A DNA stretch of 64,000 nt from Delphinus delphis (GCF_949987515.2 NC_082684.1:44916006-44980005), one strand, 5' to 3'. Shown: positions 33,495 through 45,728, numbered from the stretch's first letter. The notes: a model not told the origin generated them from the sequence alone. Made by a program: numbers and translations.

Positions 33495-34870
33495 ATCTTT
33501 TAAAAATTAGTTTTGACATTAATTCACATACCATAAAAGTCACCCCTTCAAAGTATAAAACTCAGTTGCTTTTAGCACATTCAGTGTCGTGCAACCATTA
33601 CTACTGTTACCGCAGGTCCGTGTGCCCGATGCACAGTGAGCGCAAACCAACCAAAGCGTTGGAGTTTGGAGCAGAGAAGGGTTTATTGCAGGGTCAAGCA
33701 AGAACGGTGGATCATGCTCAGAAAAACCTGAATTCCCTGATGGTTTTCAGGGACATGTTTTTATAGGCAAAATTTGGGATGAGGGCTGCAGGGTGTGTGA
33801 CTTTCTTCTGATTGGTTGGTGGTAAGGTAACAGGATGGTGCTCCAGGAACCTTGCACTCAGCCTGAAGTTACCATCCTCCATCTGGCTGGGGCCTTAGTT
33901 CCTGCAGAAGTCAAAGATATATTGTTATATCCTTGAGGAGGAACCAGGATCCTGCCCTGTTGCTACACTTTTGTTTCTTGACTGCTTCTCCTTTGTTTCT
34001 GCATTCTCTCCCTTTCCTGATTTGCAGCTGTTTGAATCTGCCCTTTGGAACTCAGGGCAGGCTGAATGAAGCCTATTTGCTACAAACTAAAAGCTGTTTC
34101 ACAACCCTCTTTGGTATATAGCTGGGAGTGAAAATGCTGGCTCATGTGGTAACTGTATATTTTCTATTTTGAGGAGTTGTAAACTGCTGCTCCAAAGTGG
34201 TTGCACCGTTTTACAGTTCTACCAACAGTGTATGAGGGTTCCAGTTTTTCAACACATTCTCAACACTTGTTACTGTCTTTTTGATTTTAGCTATCACAGT
34301 GGGTATAAAGTGGTATTCTGTGGTTTTTAACTTGCATTTCTGTGATGCCTAATGATGTTGGGAATCTTTATGTGCTTATTGGTCATTTGTGTATCTTCTT
34401 TGGAAAAGTATTCAAATCTTTTGACCATTTTTTAACTGGGTTACCTGTCCTTTTCTTGATGAGTTATGAGTTCTCCATGTATTCTGGATACAATTGCCTT
34501 ATTAGTTATATGATCTCCAAATATCTTCTCCCATTGTATGGGTTGTCTTTTTACTTTTTTTTTTTTTTTTTTACTTTTGAGAGTGTCTTTTGATGCACAA
34601 AATATTTTAATTTTGAAGTCCAGTTTATCTTCTTTCTTATGTTTGTGTTTTTTGGTGTTTAAGAAATCACTGACTAATCCAGGGTCACAAAGGTTTTACT
34701 CTGTTCTATAGTTTTTGCTCTCTGTCCATTCTGAGTTAATTTTTGTATATTGTGTCAGGTAGGGGTCTAACTTCATTCTTTTGCATGTGGATATCTAGTT
34801 ACCCCAGCTCCATTTGTTAAATACTCTTCTTTCCCCATTGAATAGTTTGGGCACCCTTGTAAAACCGAGT
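33495..34870 (-). mobile_element. Ancient L1M-type L1 3' region, split by an LTR
   Basis: The segment 33495-33604 reads like the old L1 3'UTR (ATTCACATACCATAAAAGTC, CGTGCAACCATTACTAC). Then 34085-34870 is diverged ORF2 C-terminal sequence. The two pieces do not join directly, so some sequence was lost around the LTR insertion. No open frame survives. Confidence 0.7.
33605..34084 (-). mobile_element. Solo LTR copy 2 (same family as 29.35-30.47 kb)
   Basis: A 480-bp unit starting TGTAGC and ending GGTAACA on the minus strand, the TG...CA ends expected of an LTR. It has a CCAAT box (plus 33811-33815) and an AATAAA (plus 33682-33687) 77 bases before its end. There is no primer-binding site or purine tract beside it, and no retroviral genes between the two copies, so both are solo LTRs. 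Confidence 0.7.
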
Positions 34871-35298
34871 GCATCCCACAATTGTAACTGGCTATGTTTT
34901 TCTATAATAACGCATCTTACAAATCATGGCATCTTAGATTTGTTAAAGTGTTAGAATACTTAATCCTGAAATAAAAGCCTATATAAATGTATATTTTGGG
35001 GGGGGATGAAAAACCTATTTCCCTCAATACTAAGACTCCTTAAATATCAATGTGATGAGAAAAAAACTGTCAAATACCTTTTCTTATGAAAGACATACTA
35101 GTTTAAGGCTTGGAGGCTTACATATAATGCTATGTTGTTAAAAGTGAATGAAGATTGTCACAAAGGTAGCAATATGACTATAATGGCCATGCAGAAAATC
35201 CATTAATTCTACAAGCCAGGTTAAATTCTCCTAGAAGTGAGATTTATTTGACAGTGATGTAATGTCACAAATATAAACACCAATGGAATTTTTCAGAT
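34871..35298. other. Short intergenic stretch
   Basis: AT-rich sequence without recognisable genes or repeats, lying between the old L1 and the SINE downstream of PELI2. Confidence 0.45.
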
Positions 35299-35310
35299 AA
35301 AAAAATTGAG

Positions 35311-35516
35311 GGCTTCCCTGGTGGCGCAGTGGTTGAGAGTCCGCCTGCCGATGCAGGGGACACGGGTTCGTGCCCCGGTCCGGGAAGATCCCACATGCCG
35401 CGGAGCGGCTGGGCCCATGTGAGCCATGGCCGCTGAGCCTGCGCGTCCGGAGCTTGTGCTCCGCAACGGGAGAGGCCACAACAGTGACAGGCCCGCGTAC
35501 CGCAAAAAAAAAAAAA
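35311..35516 (+). mobile_element. CHR-type tRNA-derived SINE
   Basis: It starts GGGCTTCCCTGGTGGCGCAG, has the B-box-like GGGTTCGTGCC, and ends with GCGTACCGC and a 20-bp A-tail. Flanks AAAAAAATTG (about 35301-35310 and again just after the A-tail) are the probable target duplication. It lies just downstream of the PELI2 3' end, antisense to the gene. This copy is little diverged. Confidence 0.95.
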
Positions 35517-35934
35517 AAAAAAAATTGTGATTTTTCAGAATCTTGGTTTAAATAGGTATTGTGCAGAATATAAAACAATGATCAGCTCAACTGTCTGAGA
35601 TCGAATTATAAGTTTGAAAAATGCAAAAGTCAAGTCTACTTTTACATCCTCTTCCTATCTAATGTCCTGATGAAGACAACGACTCACAAACATACTGAGA
35701 TCCGTTTAATAGTTTCTGAAGATTTTTCCTGTAAAATGGCTTGTATTTCCACAGATATAACAGTGAAGAAATAAACTTTTCAATTTGACATGAAATATAA
35801 AAGAAGTTTTACAAATATATCCATAAAATTTAACTGCTCATAACACTATACATGGTAAATATGACCAACCTCTTAGCTTCTAGACTATTTAAAACAGAGA
35901 AACAATATGTCATCTCAGCTAAAAAGAAACAACT

Positions 35935-38900
35935 TCCCTTTCATCGAGTTTATTTTTGTTTAGAAACAGTTAAGTAGAACTGGAAAAATACTTGCTTTTC
36001 CTTATCCTCCTCTAGGGATTCTGCATGAGGGTGAAAACTTGAGAGGATATTAGTTTTACTAAGGAGAAATACTGAACCTTCTTCTGTTTTACTGATTCAG
36101 TAATGCTTACATTCTTTTAAAAAGATCCTGGAGTTGTCTCATTGGTCTTCGACTGGGTCATAAAGAAATGATGACAGAGCTGTGCTCTCCTTCTAGCATT
36201 AAAGGAGGAACTTCATACCCTCAGCCTATGAAGGTTAAACTCTGGGGTTGTAAGAGCTACAGCCAAAAGAACAGCGCTAGATCCAGCTTAAAATCAAGGT
36301 TCTGTGGTTTGTCTATTAGAAATTCCACTGTTACAAGGCAGGATTGCATGAAGATAAGTTTTTTAGCCAGCATTGACAATGTTGTGATCATATATCCTTT
36401 CATGCAAATCCAAAGAACAGAATGGCTTTAAAAAGAAAAGATCAAAATCATAGAACTGCAGGTAACACTTCTATAATCTATGTGAGACTTAAATTAAGAA
36501 AGAGAAAACATGCTCCTTTTTAAACTCTCAAAAAGTGCCCAAATAACAATACTGAGCTCCCAAATGACAGGGGTTTGAATTTTTTTTTTATTTTTTTTAT
36601 GTAAGCAAAAATAAAGCATGGAAGCTTTATGAAGAAAAGAGTTCTCCTCAACTTTGCTAATATAGTAGATGTAATAACTTAAAATAATTTCCCTACTGCT
36701 ACTGGAAATAAATTCTACTACAATCATGTGTATGCCAATTCCTGGCATATTTCTGCATCCAGATTCATTCGTCTCCTTAAAGGAGCCCATCATTTTTCCA
36801 ATGGCTTTCTCCTTTCTTTAAACCCTAACCCTGAAATTCTATAACCAGTTATGTCACGTGGCTTCCCTGAGGCACAAAGGTACCAAACTCTATAATTAAC
36901 TATCGAGGAATGATAAATATGCTCTCTATTTATATTAAAAGATTTTAATTCTTTTGGGCTACAGTTAGGGAAAAAACCCCAGAAAGCTTAATACTCTGCA
37001 GTGTGAACTGTAGCCCTTCTTGCAAAAAGCGAAACCAAATAAGGGAAATGTGTTGCAGCATGCATGACCTGGCAGCACCGATTAGTAATAATAAAAACAA
37101 TTCCAGACTAGAAAAATATTCAGAGTTGTATCCCATTCACTCTAAATCTTTTTTTTTTTTTTTCTTTTTGTAATAAACTGGCGTAAACAACTGGAAAAAA
37201 AACCTATGGGAATACATCATTGGAGCTCTTCTGGAAACCTAGTCACAAAAGGCATTTCAGTCAGGCTGAGATCAGGATAACTGGTCTGCGATTTCCTATG
37301 TGTACACCTGGGGAGTGGAATTTGCCCTTGAATGTATGTCAAGAAAGACATAAAAACAGACATAACCTCTGAGAAGTTACCTTTTCTGAACTGTATTACT
37401 GTACTCTGAGCTAGAGTTCTTTATTCTCATTTTTTTCCAGAGAAAAAAAAAGTCTCATTAACCAAAGTTAGCAGATCTTACTAGCAGTGGCCAAGATGAG
37501 CCTGGCTTCCTTCTGCAAATGGGCCACCTTGCTGTGGTTCTTTAGACAGGGGAGAGGGGACCTCACTTGGAAGTCAAAGGAAAAGGTGTGGTGCTAACAG
37601 AGGCGCGGGGGTCACTGTTGCCCCTTCCAAGAGCTTGGAATTTCTACCCAAATTTACTAAAAAGTCAAACTTCTCAGGTTGGAAGATAACTATTTTGGGG
37701 TATATGTTGCATGTGGAACTACCAGACCTTGAACTACTATAGTCCTTGAAATAGAAAGTTATATCAGATGGTAACTTTCTGGAAAAAAAAAAGTTTCTGA
37801 TAGGTAAAATCCAGTCTTTCTAGATGCAAGACTATTTATTTACCTTACAAGATGCTTTTTAGGGTTATCAAGACTCCTCAAACCACTTTCAAACCACATC
37901 GCAAGAAAAGGGACCGTGTGCTTCCTGTATCATTTTGTGGAGCCTAAGGCGGCACAGACTGAAAAGACATATTCCATCAGTAAAAGCTAATCGTGGGAGA
38001 CTCTGGCTACACCAAAAGGCATTGGATATATTCTGGGCAATTTCATTGTCCTCTTTCATTCTCTGTCTGCAGGTCAAGCAAGCTATACAGAATTGAGTAA
38101 GCTATCAATGAGAGCACTGTGGTTGGATTTTCACAGCACTTAAAAATCACCAAAACAAAAACACCTCATAAACAATAATCTCCAGTGAAAAGTAAAGCTA
38201 TTTGAAAACTGAGAGGATGAAATTTTTATATATTAAGTCAATTTAAGCAGCAGCAATCAAGACTGATAGATCTTATCATGTTAAGGAAAAGGGCTTTCAA
38301 AATGGGTTAGGACAATTGAAAATAGGCAAAATATTTGCTAGTAGGCAAACCATGGAAAAACCAATTCAAACAGGAATGCAGTAGATTAGAATCATATATC
38401 TTTACAAAGGTTAAAAAAATGCAGCATGAATCTGCAATGGTCAATTTAAGAGGATATTAATTTAAACATACTTGCTCCATGTGGCAGGAATCTATTTCAT
38501 CCCAGCCAGCTCTGGTAGGCGCATGTCCTAAAGGATCTTTACATCACGGGAACAGTGATACACTGGTACTGAGCACAGAGGATGAACATCCAAGAAGTAT
38601 TATTCAAAATGAAATGAAACTAACAGAGAGGGCTGGTGGAGCTCATATGAAATTCTGATTTAATTATTCCTCAGTAAACACTCATTTGCTCTCTTGAAAT
38701 CAGTAATTTCAAATGCTCTCTGCAGATGTACCACTTGGTGTTGTGTATATCTAATGATCACATTTAAATTTAGTTTGATTTGCAAACATTTTCAAAACTT
38801 ATAGGGCTCTGTAAGCTGCAAGGAAAGGTGACAGATGGCAGAAAGAGGGTGAACAAAACTGACTGTATTGTTGTAATATGTTGCTTTTTAAGTTCACGGA

Positions 38901-39853
38901 ATTTTGGCTTTCTTAAGAAAAACTTAGGAAATTCCAACGAGTAGTTTTAAAAAGTAAAATCTTATTTTTAATCACTCTTAAATTATTCAGTGAGCAAGTA
39001 AACTTGATATTATATTACCTGGGCCATGTTTTCTGCTGCAATAATCACTCTCAGTTAATGAATTTTTAAGGGCAGCTACATTTTAATCAACTGAACAGTT
39101 CTGGCTATGCACGATGAGAATCAGGGATAGACCATGTCAGACCAAAGATAACAAAAGGCAGACTAAAAAGTTATGGGAAACTCTTTGTTTGAAATGCCAA
39201 GGTATTTGATGAATGTGTGTATAAAGTAATTAAATTCCACTGAAGTTAAAAAAAAAAAAAAACATGACAACATATGAATATTCCCTCCCCTCAAAAGAAA
39301 AATCAGAGAAAAGCCCCAGATTTCAAAACAATCACCTGTGCCTAAGGTCTCCTGTCCCCCAACATCATCTTATAGAGCTGCCCCTTTGGTATCTGGTCAG
39401 ATTCTAACCTGTATCAAGTATTTCCAGATACGGCATGTCTAACACCTATACCACACAGCACTGGTTTGCAGTTAAGAGCCAACAACTTTTGAGTTAATTT
39501 CTTCTACAGTTTTAAAATGGGATTTAAAGTCCTGTCCAAATTTAACAAAGAAAACTTGTTTTAAAAACCCCAAGGTTAAAACGAAAGTATGGCATTTTAA
39601 ATCCAATTGTTACAAAGATATTATGGTTTAATTAAGCGGACTTCAATGAGGATGCTGCTATTTTGAGCATGCAACACACCACTGTTATCGTCGATGCCTG
39701 GCATGTTTCATCACCACGCCCTTCTTTTTTCCCAGCCTCAGGACCCCCCCTCCCCTTAATGAACGGTATTATAAAAAGGTAAAATCTAGAGTTAGTGGCA
39801 AAATCTTCACAGTAACTTGTTAATAAAGTCGTCGTCGATGGCTGTAAAGGGCA
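35935..39853 (-). other. PELI2: Probable PELI2 3' untranslated region
   Basis: Downstream of the PELI2 stop, about 3.9 kb has no L1, SINE or LTR that I can recognise, in sharp contrast to the flanks. Long coding frames are absent. On the minus strand AATAAA occurs at 37840-37835 and 35954-35949; the latter is followed by a T/G-rich run, as expected of a cleavage region. I place the distal end near 35935 on that basis. The end is an inference, and nearer sites, including an A/T-rich AATAAA at 36592-36587, may also be used. Confidence 0.55.
35949..35954 (-). terminator. PELI2: Candidate distal polyadenylation signal of PELI2
   Basis: AATAAA on the minus strand, with a GTTGTTTCTTTTT-like stretch some 20 bases downstream that could act as the U/GU-rich element. 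It lies left of all recognised PELI2 exon sequence and right of the SINE at 35.3 kb. Choice among candidate signals cannot be settled from sequence alone. Confidence 0.4.
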
Positions 39854-40420
39854 TCAGTCAACTGGACCTTGGAAAATCAGTTTGATGCAGTTCTGTTCCC
39901 CAAGCAGCTGCGTGGCACAGAAAGGGCAGGCAGCATGAAATGCATGAGTCCCGTGAGGCAGCGGGATCTGAGACCAATATTTCGCAGACTTCTCTGAGCA
40001 CACGTGTCCACACGGGGTGAAAGCATGAGTGGGTGGTCCCGCGTCTACATAAAAGCCCGCCTCGCAGCCGAGCCAGAGCGGCACGTAGGGGCCCACAGTC
40101 CTGCACATGGGACACTCCCTCTCGTTGGCCTCCGTGTCGCTCCGATGGCCCCAGTTGTGGTAGCCGTGCACGTGGCCACAGCTGAGGTACGCCCAGGGCT
40201 GCTTCTCCTCCACCACCTCTTTCCTGTTGATGCTGGGGAAGGCCAAGGTGTTGAGCCCCACGGGGCACTGTGGCCGGGCAGCGTTGATCTCCTGCCGCAG
40301 GGCTTCAATGTGCTTCTGGGTTGGGGTGTGAAAGAGGCCATCTGCTGTCCTCCAGAGCAGGGTGGCCCCGCACAGGTCGATGAGGGAGCCGTCCTGCAGG
40401 ACGTTGGTCTCGCTTTCCAC
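39854..40420 (-). CDS. PELI2: Pellino E3 ubiquitin ligase, terminal coding exon (RING-like domain and stop)
   Basis: This exon encodes the final 188 residues and a TGA stop at 39856-39854. It opens VESETNVLQDGSLIDLCG straight after a TTGTAG acceptor, so the first codon is valine within the protein and not a start. The Pellino RING-like CHC2CHC2 zinc-binding pattern is intact: exon residues C81-G-H83, C103-x2-C106, C137-G-H139-x-C141 and C165-x2-C168. This domain recruits E2 enzymes and ubiquitinates IRAK-family and related substrates in Toll/IL-1 receptor signalling. The length gives a total near 420 residues if the missing N-terminal part is normal. SINRKEVVEEKQPWAYLSC and HRSDTEANEREC favour PELI2 over PELI1. 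The frame is open and the domain complete, so the gene looks functional. Confidence 0.95.
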   Translation of the reverse strand: MESETNVLQDGSLIDLCGATLLWRTADGLFHTPTQKHIEALRQEINAARPQCPVGLNTLAFPSINRKEVVEEKQPWAYLSCGHVHGYHNWGHRSDTEANERECPMCRTVGPYVPLWLGCEAGFYVDAGPPTHAFTPCGHVCSEKSAKYWSQIPLPHGTHAFHAACPFCATQLLGEQNCIKLIFQGPVD

Positions 40421-40978
40421 CTACAAGTTTGACAGACATGCCTTTTAAAAGCAAAATTTGACAAACCACGCTAACGTTTTTGTCCTCTTAAAGATCATCT
40501 CCGTAGTCAACACAGGGGGGCAGTTTATCCCATGGCCTTCCTGCAAAACAGGACTAGGTGGGTAACTCACCCTCCCTGAGCTTCCCTTTCCTCATCTGAA
40601 CACTGGATGTAAATCACGTATGTGAAACACACAAAGCCCTGAGCGCGGATACATTTACTTTACGTGTTCAATTAATGTAGTGGTTATTTTAACAAACGTC
40701 ACAAATCTCCTTAGATTTTTAGTTTTCCTCCTCAAGTCAACAACACAACTCCTCCTTGGTCTCATAAGGGACAGGAGACATCCAGCCAGTCCATCTGGTG
40801 AAGACTCATGCTCATTTAGACCAGAGCCAATCCAGAAGACCCCTAGGGGGGCCCTGCAGTAAATACTATAGTGGTGCCAACGACTCTTGACCTTCGGCTT
40901 CACACAATCTATCATCTATCCTGCATTCCTAAGGTCTGGAGTAGAAGCGCTCACTGTGAGCTTTGGAACATCATTTAA

Positions 40979-41057
40979 TCCCAGCTTACCCTTCCCCCTC
41001 CCTGTGTCCTCAAGGCTGTTCTCTACATCTGCGTCTTTATTTCTGTCCTGCCCCTAG
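40979..41057 (-). repeat. Short L1 3'UTR fragment
   Basis: About 80 bases match the L1 3'UTR seen at 5767-5848 (CAGCTTACCCTTCCCCCTCC, then CTTTATTTCTGTCCTGCCCC). No tail or target duplication was found, so this is a remnant. Confidence 0.6.
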
Positions 41058-41721
41058 AGACTGGCTGTGCTACGTACCAAGTGCTCACAAGATTGATTAA
41101 CAGCTGACAAGCAGCACAGTTAGACATGATCCGCAGGAGCCTGACCCGTCTCCGTGGGCCACCTGTGCTCTGTGGAGGCACTTAGGTGCACTGCCCTCTG
41201 GCACGTGCCACGAGTGACCTCTGTCGAGAATTCTCTATCCCGGCTCACCCCACCCCTAGTCTACCCCTGGGCCTGGCAAACTCCCACTCATCGTTCAGGG
41301 CTCACGTGGATGGCACTTTGCCTGGAAGTTGTCCTTTAATGACAACAGCGGTTCTTCCCCAAAAAAGTATCCATACTGGTAGTTAGAAAAAGCTAAAATC
41401 CCAACAAAATGATAAATCTCAATACTTTACAGGAAAAACACGGTGACTGCTTTTTGAATAGCCTTTAAGTCGCTGAAGCTCTCTCCTCGCCCCACTCCCA
41501 CCCTGAACACCTCCTAGTCTCCTCCCTTCTCGCTGGGTATCAGGAGCCTCCCTTCTCTTCCCGACCACTGGTAATTCTCGGGAGGTCTCATCTCTGCATA
41601 AACTTTGTAAGAAGAAGGACACTGCTGTGGTAATAAGCTGGAGTTTAGGCTGTGTTTTTCTTTATGATTATTTTTATTCATTGCTTTTTCTTTATAAATA
41701 TATTTTATTAAAATATACACA

Positions 41722-41918
41722 GGGCTTCCCTGGTGGCACAGTGGTTGAGAGTCCGCCTGCTGATGCAGGGGACACGGGTTCGTGCCCCGGTCCGGGAGGA
41801 TCCCACAGGCTGCGGAGCGGCTGGGCCTGTGAGCCATGGCTGCTGAGCCTGTGCTCTGCAATGGGAGAGGCCACAACACTAAGAGGCCCACGTACCACCA
41901 AAAAAAAAAAAAAAAAAA
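41722..41918 (+). mobile_element. CHR-type tRNA-derived SINE in PELI2 intron 5
   Basis: It starts GGGCTTCCCTGGTGGCACAG, has the B-box-like GGGTTCGTGCC and an 18-bp A-tail, followed by (AT)n and (AC)n tracts to 41948. It is orientated antisense to PELI2. A short internal deletion is visible where GCGCGTCCGG-type sequence is missing. Confidence 0.95.
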
Positions 41919-41949
41919 GTATATATATATATATATACACACACACAGA

Positions 41950-42034
41950 TGCTGTTTTTATCTTATTCATGACTACTAGATTGATTATATCATGGTCAGA
42001 GAATATAGTTCATATGATTTCAGTCTTCTGAAAT
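41950..42034 (-). repeat. Old L1 ORF2 fragment
   Basis: About 85 bases resemble the L1 endonuclease end (CATGGTCAGAGAATATAGTT). It is more diverged than the adjacent L1-G. Confidence 0.5.
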
Positions 42035-42544
42035 TTATTTTTGAATTTTTATTTTCTGTTGGAGTATAGTTGATTAACCATGTTATGTTAGTTTCAGGTG
42101 TATGGCAGAGTGATTCAGTTATACATATATATGTATATATTCTTTTTCAAGTTCTTTTCCCATTTAGGTTATTACAGAATATTGAACAGAGTTCCCTATG
42201 CTATACAGTAGGTCCTTGTTGGTTATCTATTTTAAATATAATAGTGTGTATATGTCAATCCCAAACTCCCAATTTTTTCCCTCTCTCTCACCTTTCCCCT
42301 TTGGTGACCATAAGTTTGTTTTCTAAGTCTGTGAGTCTGTTTCTGTTTTGGAAATACGTTCGTTTGTATTATTATTATTTTTTAGATTCTTCACATAAGT
42401 GATATCATATGATATTTGTCTTTCTCTGACTTACTTCACTCAGTGTGATAATCTCCAGGTCCATCCATGTTGCTGAATAAGGCATTATTTCATTCTTTTT
42501 AATGGGTGAGTACTATTCCATTGTATATATGCACCACATCTTCT

Positions 42545-45500
42545 TTATCCATTCATCTGTCGAAGGACATGAGCTGTTTGTAACTTTTGGGGATTAATCC
42601 CTTGTGGGTCGCATTGTTTGCAAATATTTTTTTCCCATTCTGTGGGTTGTCTTATCATTTTGTTTATGGTTTCCTTTGCTGTGCAAAAGCTTTTGAGTTT
42701 AATTAGGTCCTGTTTGTTCATTTTTGTTTTTATTTTCATTACTCTAGGAGATGGGTCAAAAAAGATATTGCTGCGATTTATGTCAAAGAGTGTTCTACCT
42801 ACGTTTTCCTCTAAGAGTTTTATACTATCAGGTCTTACATTTAGGTCTTTAATCCATTTTGAGTTTATTTTTGTGTATGGTGTTAAAGAATGTTCTAATT
42901 TCATTATTATACATGCAGCTCTCCAGTTTTCCCAACACCATTTATTGAAGAGACTGTCTTTCCTCCATTGTATAGTTTTGTCTTCTTTGTCATAGATTGA
43001 CCGTAGGTGCGTGGGATTATTTCTGGGCTTTCTATCCTCTTCCATTGATCTATACTTGTTTTTGTGCCAGTACCACACAGTTCTGAGGACTGTAGCTTTG
43101 TAGTATAGTCTGAAGTCAGGAAGCCTGAATCCTTGAGCTCCATTTTTCTTTATCAAGATTGCTTTGGTTTTCGGTGTCTTTTGTGTCTCCATACAATTAA
43201 GAATTTTTTGTTCTAATTCTGTGAAAAATGCCATTGGTAATTTGCTAGGGATTGCACTGAATCTGTAGATTGCCTTGGGTAGTATAGTCATTTTCACAAT
43301 ATTGATTCTTCCAATCCAAGAACACGGTATATTTTTCCATCTGTTTGTGTCATCTTTGTTTTCTTTCATCAGAGTCTTACAGTTTTTTGAGTAAAGGTCT
43401 TTTGCTTCCTAGGTAAGTTTATTCCTAGGTATTTTATTTTTTGTTGTGATGGTACATGGGATTGTTTCTGTAATTTCTCTTTCTGATCTTTCATCGTTAG
43501 TGTATAGAAATGCAACAGATTTCTGCGTTCTAATTTTGTATCCAGCAACTTCACCAAATTCACTGATGACTTCTAGTAGTTTTCTGGTAGCATCTTTAGG
43601 ATTTTCCATGTACAGCATCATGTCATTTGCAAACAATGACAGTTTTACTTCTTCTTTTCCAATTTGGATTCCTTCTATTTTTTTTTTTTCTCTGATTGCC
43701 ATGGCTATGAGTGCCAAAACTATGTTGAATAAAAGTGGCAAGAGTGGACATCGTGGACATCCCTGTCTTTTTCATGATCTTAGAGGAAATGCTTTCAGCT
43801 TTCACCACTAAGTATGTTAGCTGTAGCTTTGTCACATATCACCTTTATTTTGTTGAGGTACGTTCCTTCTGTGCCCACTCTCTAAAGAGGAGTTTTTATC
43901 TGAAATGGATGTTGAATTTTATCAAAAGTTTTTTCTGCATATATTGATATCATCATGTGGTTTTTATTCTCCAATTTGTTGATGTGGTGCATCACACTGA
44001 TTGATTTGCAGATACTGAAAAATCCTTGCACCCCTGGGATAAGTCCCACTTGATCATTGTTGTATGATCCTTTTAGCATATTGTTGGAGTGGGTCTGCTA
44101 GTATTTTGTTGAGGATTTTTGCATCTAAGTTGATGAGTGATATTGGTCTATAATTTTCTTTCTTTGTGTGTGATATCTTTGTCTGGTTCTGTATCAGGGT
44201 GATGGTGGCCTCAGAGAATGACTTTGGGAGTGTTCCTTACTCTGCAATTTTTTGGAATAGTTTCAGAAGGATAGGTGTTAACTCTTCCCTAAATTGTTTT
44301 GTAGAATTCATCTGTGAAGCCATCTGGTCCTGGAATTTTGCTTATTGTAATTTCTAAATGACTGATTCAATTTCAGCACTGGTAATTTGGTCTGTTCATA
44401 TTTTCTATTTCTTCCTGGTTCAGTCTTGGGAGAGTATACCTTTCTAAGAATTTGTCCATTTCTTCTAGGTTGTCCATTTGGTTGGCGTATAGTTGCTTAC
44501 AGTAGTCTCTTATGATCCTTGTGTTTCTGTGATGTTAGCTGTAACTTCTCCATTTTCATTTCTAATTTTACTGATTTGGGCCCTCTCCCTTTTTTTCTCG
44601 ATGAGTTTGTCTAAAAAAGTTTATCGGTTTTGTTTATCTTCTCCAAGAACCAACTTTTAGTTTCACTGCTCTTTTCTATTGTTTACGTCATCTCTATTTC
44701 ATTTATTTCTGCTCTGATCTTTATTTCTTTCATTCTACTAACTTTGGGTTTTGTTTGTTTTTCTTTCTCTACTTGCTTTAGGTGTGAGGTTCGGTTATTT
44801 GAGACTTTTCTTGTTTCCTGAGGCAAGAGTGTATTGCTATGAACTTCCCTCTTAGAACTGCTTTTGCTGCATCCCATAGGTTTTGGGTTGTGGTGCTTTC
44901 ATTTTCATTTGTCTCCAGGTATTTTTTGATTTCTTTAGTGATCCATTGTCTGTTTAGTAGCATATTGTTTAAGCTCCATGTGTTTGTGTGGTTTTTTTTT
45001 TACAGGTTTTTTTTTTTTTCTTCTTTTAGATGATTTCTAATCTCATAGTGTCATGGTCAGAAAAGATGCTTGATATGATTTCAATTTTCTTAAATTTACC
45101 GAGGCTCACTTTGTGGTCCAGCATGTGTCATTCCTGGAGAATGTTCCATGTGCACTTGAAAAGAATGTGTATTCTGCTGCTTTTGGATGGAATGCTCTAT
45201 AAATATCAATTTAGTCCATCTGGTCTAATGTGTCATTTAAGGCCTGTGTTTCCTTATTGATTTTCTGTCTGGATGATCTGTCCATTGGTGAAAGTGGGGT
45301 GTTAAAGTCCCCCACTATTATTGTGTTACTGTCAATTTCTCCTTTTATGGCTATTAGTGTTTGCCTTATATATTGATGTGCTCCTATGTTGGGTGCATGT
45401 ATATTTACAGGTGTTATATCTTCTTCTTGGATTGATCCCTTGATCATTATGTAGTGTCCTTCTTTGCCTCTTGTAACAGTCTTTATTTTAAAGTCTATTT

Positions 45501-45728
45501 TATCTGATATGAGTGTTGCCACTATAGCTTTCTTTTGATTTCCATTTGCGTGGAATACCTTTTTCCATTCCCTCACTTTCAGTCTGTATGTGTCCCTAGA
45601 TCGGAAGTGGTTCTCTTGTAGACAGCATATATACGGGTCTTGTTTTTTGTATCCATTCAGCCAGTCTATGTCTTTTGGTTGAAGCATTTAATCTGTTTAT
45701 GTTTAAGGTAATTATTGATATGTATGTT
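42545..45728 (-). pseudogene. L1-G ORF2p remnant
   Basis: Pieces: endonuclease 45211-45687, linker 44683-44963, RT near 43409-43741 where the catalytic site reads FANDMMLY instead of FADD, and a 274-codon C-terminal frame at 42545-43369. The end of the C-terminal domain, including the Cys-rich motif, is removed by the internal deletion. Confidence 0.85.

Noticed and set aside
30469..33604. A provirus with LTRs at 29.35-30.47 kb and 33.6-34.08 kb
   Set aside because: No primer-binding site after the right LTR, no purine tract before the left one, and no gag, pol or env-like frames between. The interval holds a MIR, unique DNA and a truncated L1.
35311..35516. A tRNA gene, from the A-box and B-box-like sequences
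   Set aside because: The tRNA-like head is part of a SINE with a long A-tail and flanking duplication; it does not fold as a complete cloverleaf by eye and is repeated at 4.4 and 41.7 kb.
39854..40420. Assignment to PELI1 instead of PELI2
   Set aside because: Text such as SINRKEVVEEKQPWAYLSC and PRGGFTEESQPGVW differs from PELI1 as I remember it and fits PELI2. An alignment would settle it, so some doubt remains.
39854..40420. A single-exon Pellino pseudogene (retrocopy)
   Set aside because: The three coding blocks are separated by introns with proper splice sites and matching phases, and no stop or frameshift interrupts them.
40004..40432. Plus-strand 142-codon frame overlapping the PELI2 last exon
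   Set aside because: It is an antisense shadow of a conserved GC-rich coding exon with no recognised domain or splice context.
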